Source of the DNA: Streptomyces sp. NRRL S-646 | GTDB taxonomy: Bacteria; Actinomycetota; Actinomycetes; Streptomycetales; Streptomycetaceae | Direction of reading: 5' to 3' | DNA length: 64,000 nt | Assembly: GCF_000720765.1 (NCBI RefSeq) | Contig: NZ_JODC01000028.1 | Span: forward strand, 6,693 to 70,692 | Shown here: piece by piece, positions 8,603 to 17,934 of the stretch | Position numbering within the stretch: position 1 is the stretch's first letter | Layout: the number at the start of each line of letters is the position of its first letter | The notes under the pieces: generated by a model | The model's database searches: none | Seen by the model: the letters and a program-made list of their open reading frames with translations, nothing else | What the model was told of the DNA's origin: nothing | Translations under genes and position numbers: made by a program

Positions 8603-9460
8603 TCATCGCATGACCTTGCGCACGATCGCTGCCTGGCCGCCGACTCGGATCCGGTGTCCCGTGCGGTCGCGGTGGACGGTCGCTGTGACGGTGGATGGGC
8701 TGCCGAGGTGGTCACCCATGTCGACAGCGAGGCGGTATGTGCCGAACCCGGCAGCATGCGCTGCCAGACAGGCCGTGCTGTTGGCGTTGGCGATGTCCTC
8801 GGGGACGCCGATCGACGGGGCGAACATGCGGGCTGCTGCTCGGCCGTGTCGGTTGGGGGGCGAGTAGGCGTAGCAGCCCAGCAGACCGTAGCGGTCACAG
8901 GCTGCGCGCAACAGGGTTGAGTCCGGGGCGAGTTCGGCCAGTGCGGCGCGGGATCGGAGGGGCAGCAGAAGCCTCGGCCGCCCGTTCGACGCCACGCAGG
9001 CGTAGTCGCCGACCGCGTCCTTTGTCAGTCCGAGGCTGCTTGCGACTGCCCTCAGTTCGGGTCCACCGGCGCTGCGCAGGCTGACCGGGCCCGGGTCGAA
9101 CGACGCCGTCAGGCCGTCACCGTTTCGGCTTGCCCGACCGTCGAAGCGGCGGTGGGCCGTACGCAGGACGGCGCGGTAGTCTTGGTCGCCCCCTTCCCGT
9201 TCGGCGAGCACAGCGAGGGCGGCGACGGTGCCGTGGCCGCAGGCGGGCAGTTCGCCGTGGGCGGTGAAGAACCGCAGTGTGTACGCGGGCCGACGACGTT
9301 CGATTCTGGTAGCGCGGAGGAAGACGGCGTGCGATGTTCCCAACTCCGTGGGAATGCAGCATCGCTCCTCGTCGGTGAACGGCGCATCATCCACAACGGC
9401 GGTCGGGCTGCCACCCGCGCCGTCTCGCCGGCATGCGTCGACGACCGTTACCTCGGGCAT
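8603..9460 (-). CDS. PhzF-family isomerase/epimerase
   Basis: A 285-residue protein of the PhzF / diaminopimelate-epimerase-like fold. The start MPEVTVVDACRRDGAGGSPT includes the conserved N-terminal GNP-type motif, here altered to GSPT. The active-site Glu region is ERCCIPTELGTSHAVFL, and the PACGHGTVAAL motif is typical. The C-terminal half repeats the pattern with CYAYSPPN and ANSTACLAAH. Its start overlaps the end of nadC by 13 bp, so the two are translated together. Family members isomerise or epimerise small acids (for example trans-2,3-dihydro-3-hydroxyanthranilate in phenazine synthesis), but no other phenazine gene is present. Confidence 0.85.
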   Translation of the reverse strand: MPEVTVVDACRRDGAGGSPTAVVDDAPFTDEERCCIPTELGTSHAVFLRATRIERRRPAYTLRFFTAHGELPACGHGTVAALAVLAEREGGDQDYRAVLRTAHRRFDGRASRNGDGLTASFDPGPVSLRSAGGPELRAVASSLGLTKDAVGDYACVASNGRPRLLLPLRSRAALAELAPDSTLLRAACDRYGLLGCYAYSPPNRHGRAAARMFAPSIGVPEDIANANSTACLAAHAAGFGTYRLAVDMGDHLGSPSTVTATVHRDRTGHRIRVGGQAAIVRKVMR

Positions 9461-10341
9461 GGCACCGGGCCGGTGGTCAGCAGCATGGTCAGGTCCAGTG
9501 CGGGCGCGCTGTGCGTCAACGCCCCGACCGAGATGAGGTCGACGCCCGTCCCGGCGATGGCGCGAACTGTGTCCAGGCTGATGGTGCCCGAGGCCTCCAG
9601 CAGGATCCGGGAAGCGTCGGCCCGCCCGGCCCGGACCTTCACGACCTGCTCGATGTCGGAAACCGGCATGTTGTCGAGCATGATCCAGCGGGCTCCGGCG
9701 TCCAGGGCCTCGACGGCCTGGGTGACAGTCTGCACCTCGACATCGCTCTCCACGGTCTGCCCGGTGCGCGCCGTCCCGCGCCTGACCGCCTCGATCGCGG
9801 CGGTCACCCCGCCCGCCGCGGCGATGTGGTTCTCCTTGAGCAGGACCATCGCCGCGAGATCGAGGCGGTGGTTGTGGCCGCCGCCGGCGGTGACGGCGTA
9901 CTTGTCCAGGGCGCGCAGGCCCGGCGCCGTCTTGCGCGTGTCCAGGATGCGTGCCCTGGTCCCTGCCACAGCTTGGACGTAGCGGTCGGTCAGCGTCGCG
10001 ATGCCGCACATGCGCTGCAGGAAGTTCAGCACCGTACGCTCCCCGGTGATCAGGCTGCGCGCCGAACCGGACAGACGCACCAGGACCTGGCCGTCGGCCA
10101 GTCGGGCGCCGTCGGCGACGGCCGGCTCGACGTTGGCCTCGGGGTCGACCTGCGCGAAGACCTCGGCGACCATGGGGAGGCCAGCGGCGATGCCGCTGTG
10201 CCGGGTGCGGATTTCGGCCGTGGCCGCCAGGTCCTCGGCAACGCTTAACTCGGTGGTGATGTCCTTCCCTGACGCGTCCTCGGCCAGGGCGGCAGCGGCG
10301 GCGGCCCGCGCTGCCGCCGAGGGGAACTCGGTCGTGGTCAT
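9448..10341 (-). CDS. nadC: Quinolinate phosphoribosyltransferase (nicotinate-nucleotide pyrophosphorylase)
   Basis: A 297-residue enzyme converting quinolinate and PRPP to nicotinate mononucleotide, CO2 and PPi in NAD synthesis. Landmarks: GDxT-like region (EDASGKDITTEL), the substrate loop ERTVLNFLQRMCGIATLT, RILDTRKTAPGLRALDKYAV, GGGHNHRLDLAAMVLLKENH, and LLEASGTISLDTVRAIAGTG with DLISVGALTHSAPALDLT. ATG at 10341 follows CTGGAG. No nadA or nadB adjoins it; instead it is coupled to a phzF-like gene and divergent from an HxlR regulator. It may be an extra copy devoted to that small operon, though the chromosome's other nadC cannot be seen here. Confidence 0.9.
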   Translation of the reverse strand: MTTTEFPSAAARAAAAAALAEDASGKDITTELSVAEDLAATAEIRTRHSGIAAGLPMVAEVFAQVDPEANVEPAVADGARLADGQVLVRLSGSARSLITGERTVLNFLQRMCGIATLTDRYVQAVAGTRARILDTRKTAPGLRALDKYAVTAGGGHNHRLDLAAMVLLKENHIAAAGGVTAAIEAVRRGTARTGQTVESDVEVQTVTQAVEALDAGARWIMLDNMPVSDIEQVVKVRAGRADASRILLEASGTISLDTVRAIAGTGVDLISVGALTHSAPALDLTMLLTTGPVPCPR

Positions 10342-10659
10342 CCGGTCTCCAGCTCTGAGTGGACATGGGGTTGGTGGCGGCAACCGCTGACGAGGCAGCA
10401 CTGAAGTTCCGCCGGGCCGGTTTGCAGGACCTGATCGATCCTGTACTCGATCTCCCGCGTGCCGGTCACCCGTCCCGCGCCACGAACAGGTCCCGGGTGG
10501 GAGCCGTCCGTGCGACTCGGCGCCGACGTCGAACCCGGGACACCATGCGCATGGACCGGTCCTCCCAGCCGGTCGCGCCTCCGTCGACACGGGACTTCAG
10601 GAACGCCTCTCACCCGGCTCGTCAGGGCAGGTGCCACAACGGGTCCCCTCCGTTTCGAT

Positions 10660-10692
10660 TTCCGAAGCGGTCACCGATGCTAGCGTGTCGGA
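10660..10692 (+). promoter_or_regulatory. Candidate HxlR-gene promoter and operator
   Basis: In the nadC/hxlR divergent gap, TAGCGT at 10681-10686 fits a Streptomyces -10 box, with TTTCCG sixteen bases upstream as a weak -35. Two similar blocks flank it: TTTCCGAAGCGG (10669 region) and GAATCCGAAGCA (10690 region). They could be regulator sites. Transcription would start about 40 bp before the HxlR GTG. Confidence 0.3.
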
Positions 10693-10730
10693 ATCCGAAG
10701 CATCAACCCTGCAGAGCTGGACATCCCGAC

Positions 10731-11156
10731 GTGACAACACCCAGACCTGGCAGTCCTGTTCGCGGCTCGACCACCGGCCGCCCCCTCATGGCCGCACTCG
10801 ATCTGTTCGGGCGGCGGTGGAGTCTGCGCATCCTGTGGGAGCTTCGCGCGGGTCCGCTTGGATTCCGCCCCTTGCAGAAGCAGTGCGACGACATGTCCTC
10901 CAGCGTGATGCGCCAGCGCCTGACCGAACTGCTGGACGCCCAGGTGATTCACCAACTACCGGACAGCCGCTACGAACTCACCCCGCTCGGACAGGAGGCG
11001 CGCCACGCCCTGAACCCCCTCGCCCGCTGGGCGGAACACTGGGCGGCCACGATCGACCCGCAAGAGCCGGACCACACCGACGACCCGTCCGCCGGCCGCG
11101 TCCCACATCCGGACACCATGGACGACAGGACGCCGCAGAGGAACGCCGCGGACTGA
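10731..11156 (+). CDS. HxlR-family transcriptional regulator
   Basis: A 141-residue winged-helix regulator. The HxlR signature runs through ALDLFGRRWSLRILWELRAG, FRPLQKQCDDMSSSVMRQRL and TELLDAQVIHQLPDSRYELT, followed by LARWAEHWA. The GTG at 10731 was chosen because the domain begins about 20 residues later; no strong ribosome site is visible. The hydrophilic tail after the domain is unusually long (about 35 residues). It lacks the N-terminal Cys used by redox-sensing HxlR members. It is divergent from nadC-phzF and probably controls them. Confidence 0.85.
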   Translation: MTTPRPGSPVRGSTTGRPLMAALDLFGRRWSLRILWELRAGPLGFRPLQKQCDDMSSSVMRQRLTELLDAQVIHQLPDSRYELTPLGQEARHALNPLARWAEHWAATIDPQEPDHTDDPSAGRVPHPDTMDDRTPQRNAAD

Positions 11157-11518
11157 CACCCCGCCTCGGGCCGAAAGCGGGGCGGGACCGCCGGGGTCAC
11201 CAGGTTGCCGTGGCTCGACCTAGCGCCCAGGACAGGCGCAACCCTCCGCCGATCCTCGCGGACGCAACCCCCAGGTCAACACCGAAGACCGCGCGCACCC
11301 CATACGCTGCACACGACTTCGCGAACCGAACGGCCGGTGACGTTGTCACGACCCGTCAGAGCGAGCCACCCCATCCCCCGCTGGGCGGCCCTCCGCGCCA
11401 AGGCCTCGGGACGGGACGCGCCGCAGCGCATGGCACAGCTGGACGCTACGTGGAAATGCATGAGCCGCTCCACGTACGCCTGGATCCGGCGACGGTATCC
11501 CTTCCGACATCGCCCATG
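11157..11518. other. Intergenic, no gene seen
   Basis: About 360 bp between convergent HxlR and SUKH genes. Arg-rich open frames on the plus strand have no domain or ribosome site. GCCGAAAGCGGGGCGGGAC just after the HxlR stop may be part of a terminator, but no clean stem is present. Confidence 0.35.
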
Positions 11519-11986
11519 TCAGCGGGCCTGATCCGACTGCCTGTGATCATCATCGATCCTGCGGGGCATCACGCCGAGGATCAGATTTTCGAGGGCGTAC
11601 GGCATCGGCCCGAACCTGGCGACCCACGTCTCGACAAGGTAGATCTCACTGCCCTCATCCATACCGAGAAAGAATCGGCCGTGATCGAGCTCGCCGAGGG
11701 GGAAGAGACGTCTCCCCAAGGATTCGCTCCACTCGGAGAACCGGTCATCCTCTCCCCAAGCCAGCTCCGGGTCCAGCTCGAATGGTTCCCGGGCACGGTT
11801 GACTCCCGGGCCGCCGATGTTCACGGTCAGCCCTCCGAACTCCTGGAGAAACCTCTCCGCAGCGTCGTGCATGACCATGCCGACCGCTTCGAACACGGAC
11901 CGCCAGCCGGTCGTGTCGACCTGCCTGCCCGCCGTCCATCCGGAAGCCTCGAGGACCTCGAGCACCTCCGGCGACCACTCGCTCAT
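11519..11986 (-). CDS. SUKH-3-type immunity protein (orphan)
   Basis: A 155-residue protein with SUKH features: VLEASGWTAGRQVDTTGW at the N-terminus, AERFLQEFGGLTVNIGGPG (aromatic/glycine core), LGRRLFPLGELDHGRFFLGM and IYLVETWVARFGPMPYALEN. SUKH proteins often neutralise secreted polymorphic toxins. No toxin gene is visible beside it. ATG at 11986 has a poor ribosome site. In Streptomyces many SUKH genes occur as unlinked copies, so its present partner, if any, is elsewhere. Confidence 0.75.
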   Translation of the reverse strand: MSEWSPEVLEVLEASGWTAGRQVDTTGWRSVFEAVGMVMHDAAERFLQEFGGLTVNIGGPGVNRAREPFELDPELAWGEDDRFSEWSESLGRRLFPLGELDHGRFFLGMDEGSEIYLVETWVARFGPMPYALENLILGVMPRRIDDDHRQSDQAR

Positions 11987-12153
11987 GACGGGCCCAACCC
12001 CCCGGCTTGAAGCATGAGGCGATCATCCCAGCAGACAACCCGAGAGAGAACAGCATGTGGCCGCACCACAAGTGGACCAGAGCCCTCGCAAAGTGACACA
12101 GCCATGCCGCTGCCCGGACCGGCGAGTCCGGGCAGCGGTGTGCTGTCTTTGGG

Positions 12154-14421
12154 TCAGGGCGTCAGCTGCCAGCGCGCGATGTATCCGACGTCGATGGATG
12201 CCCGGTCCTGCACGCGCAGTTTCCAAGTGCCGTTCAGCGGCTGCGCGGAGGCGTCGACGGTGAAGGTCTGGTCGACGTTGTCGGCGGAGCCGCCGCTGCG
12301 GTTGAGCAGGGAGTAGACGGTGCCGTTGGGGCCGACCAGGTCGACAGTCAGGTCACCGCGGTAGGTGTGGACGATGTTGACGTAGACGGAGGTGGTCTCG
12401 GAGGCGTTGCCGTCGCGGCCGGTGATGGTCACCGGTGACTCCACGGCGGGCCCGTTGTCCGGTATGTCCACGCGGGTGGCGTTGGCGTAGACGTAGGCGA
12501 TCCGCCAGCTGAAGGTCTTCGAGACGGACGCTCCCGTGCTGTCGGTGACCTTGACGGTGACGTCGCCGGTGCCGAGCGTCGTCGGCGTGCCGGTGATCAG
12601 ACCGCGGGGGCTGATGCTCAGGCCGTCGGGCAACCCGGTGGCCTCGTAGGTCAGTGTGGCTCCGGTGTTGGTGGTGTAGGCGTCGAGCTGGAGGCTGACC
12701 GCCTGGCCGATGCCGCTGGTCTGGTCGGCGATCGGGGCGAGGTTGACCCCGAGGGCGATGCGGTTGCCGACGTTGATCGCCGCCCAGGCGTCGGCGACGG
12801 CGAGGTAGGTCGGGCTGTAGGCGCCGAACAGGTCGGCAGCGGCGGACAGGGTGGCGGTGCGGGCGCCGGCGTAGTCGGTGGTCGAGGTCATGTACGTCGT
12901 CAGGGCGCGGTACCAGATGGCGGCGGCGTTCTGGATACCGATGCCGGTGACCGGCTGACCGTCGTAGGTCGGGCTGTCGTAGGAGACGCCGTTGACGGTC
13001 TTGGCGCCGCTGCCCTCGGAGAGCAGGTAGAAGAAGTGGTTGGCGGGGCCCGAGGAGTAGTGGACGTCGAGGCCGCCGAGGGAGGGGCTCCAACTGTCGG
13101 CGGAGGCACCGTCCTTGGAGGGCTTGTCCATGTACCGCAGCGGGGTGCCGTCGCCGTTGATGTCGATCTTCTCGCCGACCAGGTAGTCGCCCGGGTCGGC
13201 CGGGAGGTTCTCGTAGAACTCCACGGCGGCGGCGAAGATGTCGGAGGTCGCCTCATTCAGGCCGCCGGACTCGCCCGAGTAATTCAGGCCCGCGGTGGCG
13301 GCGGTGACACCGTGGCTCATCTCGTGGGCCGCGACGTCCAGCGCGGTCAGCGGGTGAGTGTTGCCCGAGCCGTCGCCGTAGGTCATGCAGAAGCAGGAGT
13401 CCTGCCAGAAGGCGTTGACGTAGTTGCTGCCGTAGTGGGCGCGGCTGTAGGCGGCGACACCGTCATTGCGGATTCCGTTTCGGCCGTACACCTGTTTGTA
13501 GTAGTCCCAGGTGGCCGCGGCACCGAACGCGACGTCCACGCCGGCGGTCTGACGGTTCGACGGCAGGCCGTCGCCCCAGACATCGTTGTCGTCCGTGAAA
13601 AGGGTGCCGGTGCCCGACGTGCCCTGATTGAGGTCGTACGTCTTGTGCCCGGCACGGTCGGGGTCGGTGAGCTGGTACGTCGATCCCGACTGGGTCGTGC
13701 CCAGCGGGACCGTGCCGACGTACTGGCCGGTGCCGGTACCGGTGTCCACCTTCTCGGCCGCCAGGAGCTGTTTACCGGTGGTGGCATCGGTGACGACCTG
13801 CAACTCGCTGGGGGTGCCGTCCCGTTGGACGCCTTCGACGACGCTCTCCCAAGCCAGGACGGGCTTTCCGGAGCCGGCCCAGATCACCAGGCGGGGCTTC
13901 CGCTCGACCTCGGAGCCCTTGACGCGGGCGCGCTTCGAGGCTGCCTCGGCCTTGTCTGCGGCCACAGCCGCCGTGTTCTTCGGACTCAGCGAGGACACCG
14001 CGAGCGCGGCCCGGTTCGCCTTGGTGACGGTGATGCGACCACTCCTGTCGTGGACGACGAGATCGCCGCCGAGGACGGGCAGGCCGGCATAGGTGCGCTC
14101 GTAACGGGTGTGCGTGGTGCCGTCGGCGTCCGTGATGACGTCTTTGACGACGAGTTTCTCCTTGACGCCGAGGCCGATTCGGCGTGCGGTGTCGGCGGCC
14201 GACGTCTGGGCGTTCTTCAGCAGAGCGGTGCGGCGGGTGGGCGTCAGGGACACCGGCAGGGCACCGACCCGGGGCTTGGCGGTGATTTTCGCGGGGCTCG
14301 GGCCGGTGGGGGCGGCGGTGGCGTGGCCGGGAAGGGTCAGGGCGAGTAGAGATCCCAGGGAGCTGAGAGCGAGGGCGGTGGCGCGTCTGCGCCGGACAAG
14401 GGTGCGGTCTCGCAGGGGCAA
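12154..14421 (-). CDS. Secreted M4 (thermolysin-type) metalloprotease with P domain
   Basis: A 755-residue secreted zinc endopeptidase. Order: twin-Arg-rich signal peptide (RRRRATALALSSLGSLLALT), FTP and PepSY propeptide (residues about 60-230), and the M4 catalytic domain with HEMSH (zinc ligands and Glu), GGLNEATSD (third zinc ligand) and a later DVHYSSGPANHFFYL. Then come a He_PIG/Ig-like domain (GLPDGLSISPRGLITGTP) and a C-terminal proprotein-convertase P domain ending GYIARWQLTP. I chose the TTG at 14421 because GAAGGAG lies at good spacing and the signal peptide begins there; the open frame continues upstream without homology. Confidence 0.9.
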   Translation of the reverse strand: MPLRDRTLVRRRRATALALSSLGSLLALTLPGHATAAPTGPSPAKITAKPRVGALPVSLTPTRRTALLKNAQTSAADTARRIGLGVKEKLVVKDVITDADGTTHTRYERTYAGLPVLGGDLVVHDRSGRITVTKANRAALAVSSLSPKNTAAVAADKAEAASKRARVKGSEVERKPRLVIWAGSGKPVLAWESVVEGVQRDGTPSELQVVTDATTGKQLLAAEKVDTGTGTGQYVGTVPLGTTQSGSTYQLTDPDRAGHKTYDLNQGTSGTGTLFTDDNDVWGDGLPSNRQTAGVDVAFGAAATWDYYKQVYGRNGIRNDGVAAYSRAHYGSNYVNAFWQDSCFCMTYGDGSGNTHPLTALDVAAHEMSHGVTAATAGLNYSGESGGLNEATSDIFAAAVEFYENLPADPGDYLVGEKIDINGDGTPLRYMDKPSKDGASADSWSPSLGGLDVHYSSGPANHFFYLLSEGSGAKTVNGVSYDSPTYDGQPVTGIGIQNAAAIWYRALTTYMTSTTDYAGARTATLSAAADLFGAYSPTYLAVADAWAAINVGNRIALGVNLAPIADQTSGIGQAVSLQLDAYTTNTGATLTYEATGLPDGLSISPRGLITGTPTTLGTGDVTVKVTDSTGASVSKTFSWRIAYVYANATRVDIPDNGPAVESPVTITGRDGNASETTSVYVNIVHTYRGDLTVDLVGPNGTVYSLLNRSGGSADNVDQTFTVDASAQPLNGTWKLRVQDRASIDVGYIARWQLTP

Positions 14422-15170
14422 CGGTTTCTCCTTCGATATGACGGCCCATGGGGCCGCGGGCGGCACAGAGCAGCAGAGGGCCCGGTCTGGAGGCTGCACG
14501 GCATGCGGGTGGAAGGAGGTGGGGGGTGAGGGCGGGGCTGGGGGTGACGCTGCGGGTGCACCGCGTGGTGAATATGTCAAGGAATGGTGAACTTCCTGCA
14601 GAAGAGTGGCACCACACAGCCGAACTGTCATGCGCCGGTCAACTGATCGGCTGGAAATGGCTATGCAGATCAGGCAAATCGGAACGGACGACGCCGGTTT
14701 TCGGCCGCACCCCGCGCCAGACAGTCGTCATCGTCGCGGATGTCGACGGGCGGTGACATGCAGGAGCGTCGACTACGCGTGCCCACACCGCCTCAATCGG
14801 CCAGGACGGCCCCGTCACGCCGAGAGCAGCCAGGAGCATCGCGACCAGCTGACTCGCGGGGTGCTCACGGCCGCCCACGCCGCGCACCGGGAACCGCGGC
14901 GGAACCCTCCGAACCCGAGGAGTAGACAGCCATGGGCTCTGGGCGTCCCGGCAGGGCAGACACAGGCGATGCTCGGCGATGACCAGCCGGCCCGTCCACC
15001 GGCCGGGAAAGCCGCGCAGGAGGCTTTCGTCTGCAATTCTCTCCAACTCGCCGTGCATGCGCCGGCGCACCGATGGACTGAGGCAGACCTCGGCGGCGGC
15101 CCGAAAGGCGATCTCGAAACCGGGACGCCCTCCGGCTAGGCTGAGCGCACCGATGACCTTGGGGACTTCG
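14422..15170. other. Long intergenic region, no firm gene
   Basis: About 750 bp between divergent protease and lipoprotein genes. The minus strand has one stretch near 14940-15120 (FRAAAEVCLSPSVRRRMHGE, then GRWTGRLVIAEHRLCLPCRD) that reads like protein, but it has no clear start and overlaps the lipoprotein's upstream region. I see no RNA gene or repeat. Confidence 0.35.
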
Positions 15171-15707
15171 ATGCGCACGTTGGATGCTTCCCTCACGCTT
15201 GCCACCGCCGCGGCGATCGCCGCGGGACTGCTGTTGGTGTGCGGCTGCTCCAGCGGCAGCAGCGCCAGCCAGAAGCGGTCACCGGCACCGGTGGTGAAGG
15301 CTTCCGAGATCACCGGCGCGTTGAAGGCCTATGCGAAGTCCTTCGACGTGGCGCCGGCGAAGGAGATCTGCGGGAAGTTGTTCCGGGCCGCACCCACGGC
15401 GCTCGACCCGAGCTCCTCCGGTCCCACGGTTACCGTCACCCTGATGTCCCTGACCTGCGAGTTCTACGGCACCGACTGTGACGCCGACTTCGACGTGTCG
15501 GCGATCTCCAGCGGTCGCGACGACCCCAAGGGCCTGACCCCGTACAACGGTCACTTCGCCGATGGCGGCGTCGACCACGGCATCCATATCGGCGAGTCCG
15601 TGGGCTCGGACTCCACCTCGACTAACGGCTGCAAGGTCTCCGTCTCCACCGCCAAAACGTCGATCACCTATCTCAACGACGCCCTCGCCCGCATCTCCGG
15701 CGACTGA
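15171..15707 (+). CDS. Putative lipoprotein, unknown function
   Basis: A 178-residue protein with a lipoprotein signal: hydrophobic TLATAAAIAAGLLL and lipobox LLVCGC (Cys about residue 25), then a Ser-rich linker. The mature part has four or five further Cys residues (EICGKLF, LTCEFYGTDCDAD, NGCKVSV), suggesting disulfides outside the membrane. No domain was recognised. The predicted site is the outer face of the cytoplasmic membrane. It is followed by an IS5 element. Confidence 0.7.
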   Translation: MRTLDASLTLATAAAIAAGLLLVCGCSSGSSASQKRSPAPVVKASEITGALKAYAKSFDVAPAKEICGKLFRAAPTALDPSSSGPTVTVTLMSLTCEFYGTDCDADFDVSAISSGRDDPKGLTPYNGHFADGGVDHGIHIGESVGSDSTSTNGCKVSVSTAKTSITYLNDALARISGD

Positions 15708-15766
15708 CGAGGTTGTCGGCCATTGATGTTGAGGCGTGATGGTTGAGTGTTCACCCAATTGGCGAT

Positions 15767-16744
15767 TTAGCAGTTCATCGGGCTAACGGGTACGAGTTCG
15801 GTGCTCGGTTTGGGGCGGGTGGGGCGCTGGGCGGCTCGGTCGGGGACCAGGCCGGCGATGGCCCGATGCGTGGCCGGGTAGTGCTCGCGGCGTCAGAGGA
15901 AGCGTTGCAGCGGGCGCCATTGCTTGTGTTCGGCGTTGGCGTGTTCGACGCAGATCCGCGCCGAGGACTGGCGGCGCCGGTGCTCACGCCAGGCGTACTG
16001 GTCACCGAGAACGACGTCCTCCTTCGGCTTCTTCGGCGGTGCACTGACCTGTTCGGGGAATTCGTTCGCCAGACCCCGGTAGCCCTCATCCACCTCGGCT
16101 CTCACGTCCGGGTGGAGACGGAACTGCTCGGCGATGCCCTCGGTGCGCATCGCGGTCTGGTCGTGCATTCTTCCGGGCCGGTCGGCCCCGGACCAAAGGA
16201 TGCGGCCCTGTCCGTCGCTGATCGTGGTGGTCTTCATGGTGTTCTGCTTCTTCTTGCCGGAAACGAACGCGCAGGGGCCCGGCCGGTGGGCCTTCGGTCG
16301 GCGGACCTGGGTCTCGGTCCCGTCGATCCGCAAGGTCACGCCCTCCGCATCGGCGTATACGAACACGTCGGCCCACGTCCGCAGACGCACTCCGGGCCGA
16401 CCGGGGACGGCGAAGCCGCGGTCGGCGAGCAGCGGGCGGGTCTCGCCGATGGCTTCGGTGACGGTGGAACGGCCGACCCCGTAGAGCTCGGCGAACGCGG
16501 CGTGCGGGAGCTGAGTGCGCAGGTGGACCAAAGCGACCAGCTCTCGGTCGGTGAACACCAGCTCGTGCTTGCGGCCGGCCCCGGCGACACGGTGACGCTT
16601 CCCTCCCCGCCGCTGCTGCAATGCCGATTCACGCCGGGCCTGCCACGGCCCGGCCAACTCCTCGATCAGACTGCCGAGATGTGCGCGCGAGATGCCCGTG
16701 AAGGCAGGATGAGACATGGCCGCACGAGCCCACTTCTTGGTCAC
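15767..16744 (-). pseudogene. IS5-family transposase with a single nonsense codon
   Basis: An IS5-type DDE transposase. DNA-binding N-terminus: FTDRELVALVHLRTQLPH, GVGRSTVTEAIGE. Catalytic residues: LRIDGTETQVRRP (Asp), EVDEGYRGLANEF (Asp), CVEHANAEHKQWRPLQRF (Glu). After QRFL an in-frame TGA at 15893-15895 stops translation. The same frame then continues with RREHYPATHRAIAGLV and ends at TAA 15767-15769, exactly where an intact transposase should. Gly (GGA) at that position would need only one base change. It is probably a recently inactivated copy; loss of the last 42 codons may or may not abolish activity. Confidence 0.85.
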
Positions 16745-16793
16745 ACTCGAAGAACCCGTGCGGCCGTCCGCACGTCACGGCCCGTGACCATGC

Positions 16794-17501
16794 TCATGTT
16801 TGGCGGGCAGGACGGAAGTCTTCCTCCAGGAACGCCGAAACCGCCTCGGTGAACGCCTCCGGCGCTGCGTGGTGGATCAGGTGTCCCACCGGGATGGTGA
16901 CCATTCGCCCGCCAGGGATGCAGCGAGCGAGCTCAGCGACTCCGGCCTGGGGAACATGACTTTGTGGGCCGCCGGCGATCACGAGGGTCCCGGCGGTGAT
17001 CCGGTCGAGTCGCTCCAGCCACCTGGGATCGGGCTGGTCGATCTGCCGTCTGACAGCCAACACCATCTCCCAGTCGAAGGTCAGGGCGCCGTCCGGTCTG
17101 GCCGGGGTGCCCGGCTCCCGGGGACGGGGAACCGACACATCCTCCAGGACAAGCCGGCTCACCCGTTGCGGATGGTCCTCCGCGAGCAGATAGGCCACGA
17201 GCCCGCCCATGGAGTGCCCGATCAGATCCACTGGTCCAATTCCCAGTGCGTCCAAGAACCGGAGCACATCGGCCTGCATGAGTTCGAGTGAGTAGTCCCC
17301 CGGCCAGTCGCTTCGGCCGTGACCGCGAAGATCGAGGGCATACACCCTTCGACCCCGGGCGAGGGCGGGCACAACCGCCTCCCAGTCGGTGGCATCCTTG
17401 CCCAGCGCGTGCAACAGAACGAGCGGCGGACCATCCGCAGGACCCCACAGCTGATAAGCCAGCCGGACCTCGCCAACGTCGACCGAGCGTTGATCAACCA
17501 T
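16794..17501 (-). CDS. Alpha/beta hydrolase
   Basis: About 235 residues of a classical alpha/beta hydrolase. Oxyanion loop LVLLHALGKDATDW, strand YALDLRGHGRSDW, nucleophile elbow LIGHSMGGLVAYL (Ser), and C-terminal catalytic His in TIPVGHLIHHAAPEAF. ATG at 17501 lacks a good ribosome site; an upstream ATG at 17564 is also in frame, so the start is uncertain. The cap region is short. Substrate is unknown; the closest style is the non-heme haloperoxidase/esterase group. It is flanked by an IS5 copy and gene scraps. Confidence 0.8.
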   Translation of the reverse strand: MVDQRSVDVGEVRLAYQLWGPADGPPLVLLHALGKDATDWEAVVPALARGRRVYALDLRGHGRSDWPGDYSLELMQADVLRFLDALGIGPVDLIGHSMGGLVAYLLAEDHPQRVSRLVLEDVSVPRPREPGTPARPDGALTFDWEMVLAVRRQIDQPDPRWLERLDRITAGTLVIAGGPQSHVPQAGVAELARCIPGGRMVTIPVGHLIHHAAPEAFTEAVSAFLEEDFRPARQT

Positions 17502-17674
17502 GTCCGGAGGATATGCGGACGGGTCCCGCCGGAGATTGGCGTTCACCAGCAGCCGAACCACCATCCCCAGTCAGCAGCCCGGATTCTCAGCCACACGGTT
17601 CCGGCCCCGACCTTCAATAGCCGACAACGCCGTAACCCTGGCTATTCATCGGAATTGAGTGATCTGACGTCACA

Positions 17675-17848
17675 CTCAATCGCTGGTGGCGAGCCTGGAC
17701 GGACAAGGGCCCACCCTCCGAGCTCCAGACCCTGATCGACGCGGTCACCACCGGACACGGCATTGACCTCTACCTCCGGATCCAACGAACTACCGGTGAG
17801 TGGCGCCAGCTGACGGCACAACCAGTTCCCCTGAACTGGGATCAGGGT
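17675..17848 (+). pseudogene. Unidentified coding scrap
   Basis: About 58 residues of protein-like sequence (LNRWWRAWTDKGPPSELQTL and GIDLYLRIQRTTGEWRQL) following an in-frame stop and degenerating afterwards. I do not recognise the family. The position beside WD40 and phosphatase scraps suggests an eroded larger gene. Confidence 0.25.
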
Positions 17849-17934
17849 GCCTCAACTGGAACAGCAACGAGCGGTCGCCGGACACTGCGGCCGATCTGGC
17901 GCACGCGGGGATTGCACAAGGCGCCTTCGTCGCG

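Noticed and set aside
13036..14349. A 437-codon open frame antisense to the M4 protease
   Set aside because: A shadow of the protease gene; composition is typical of antisense frames.
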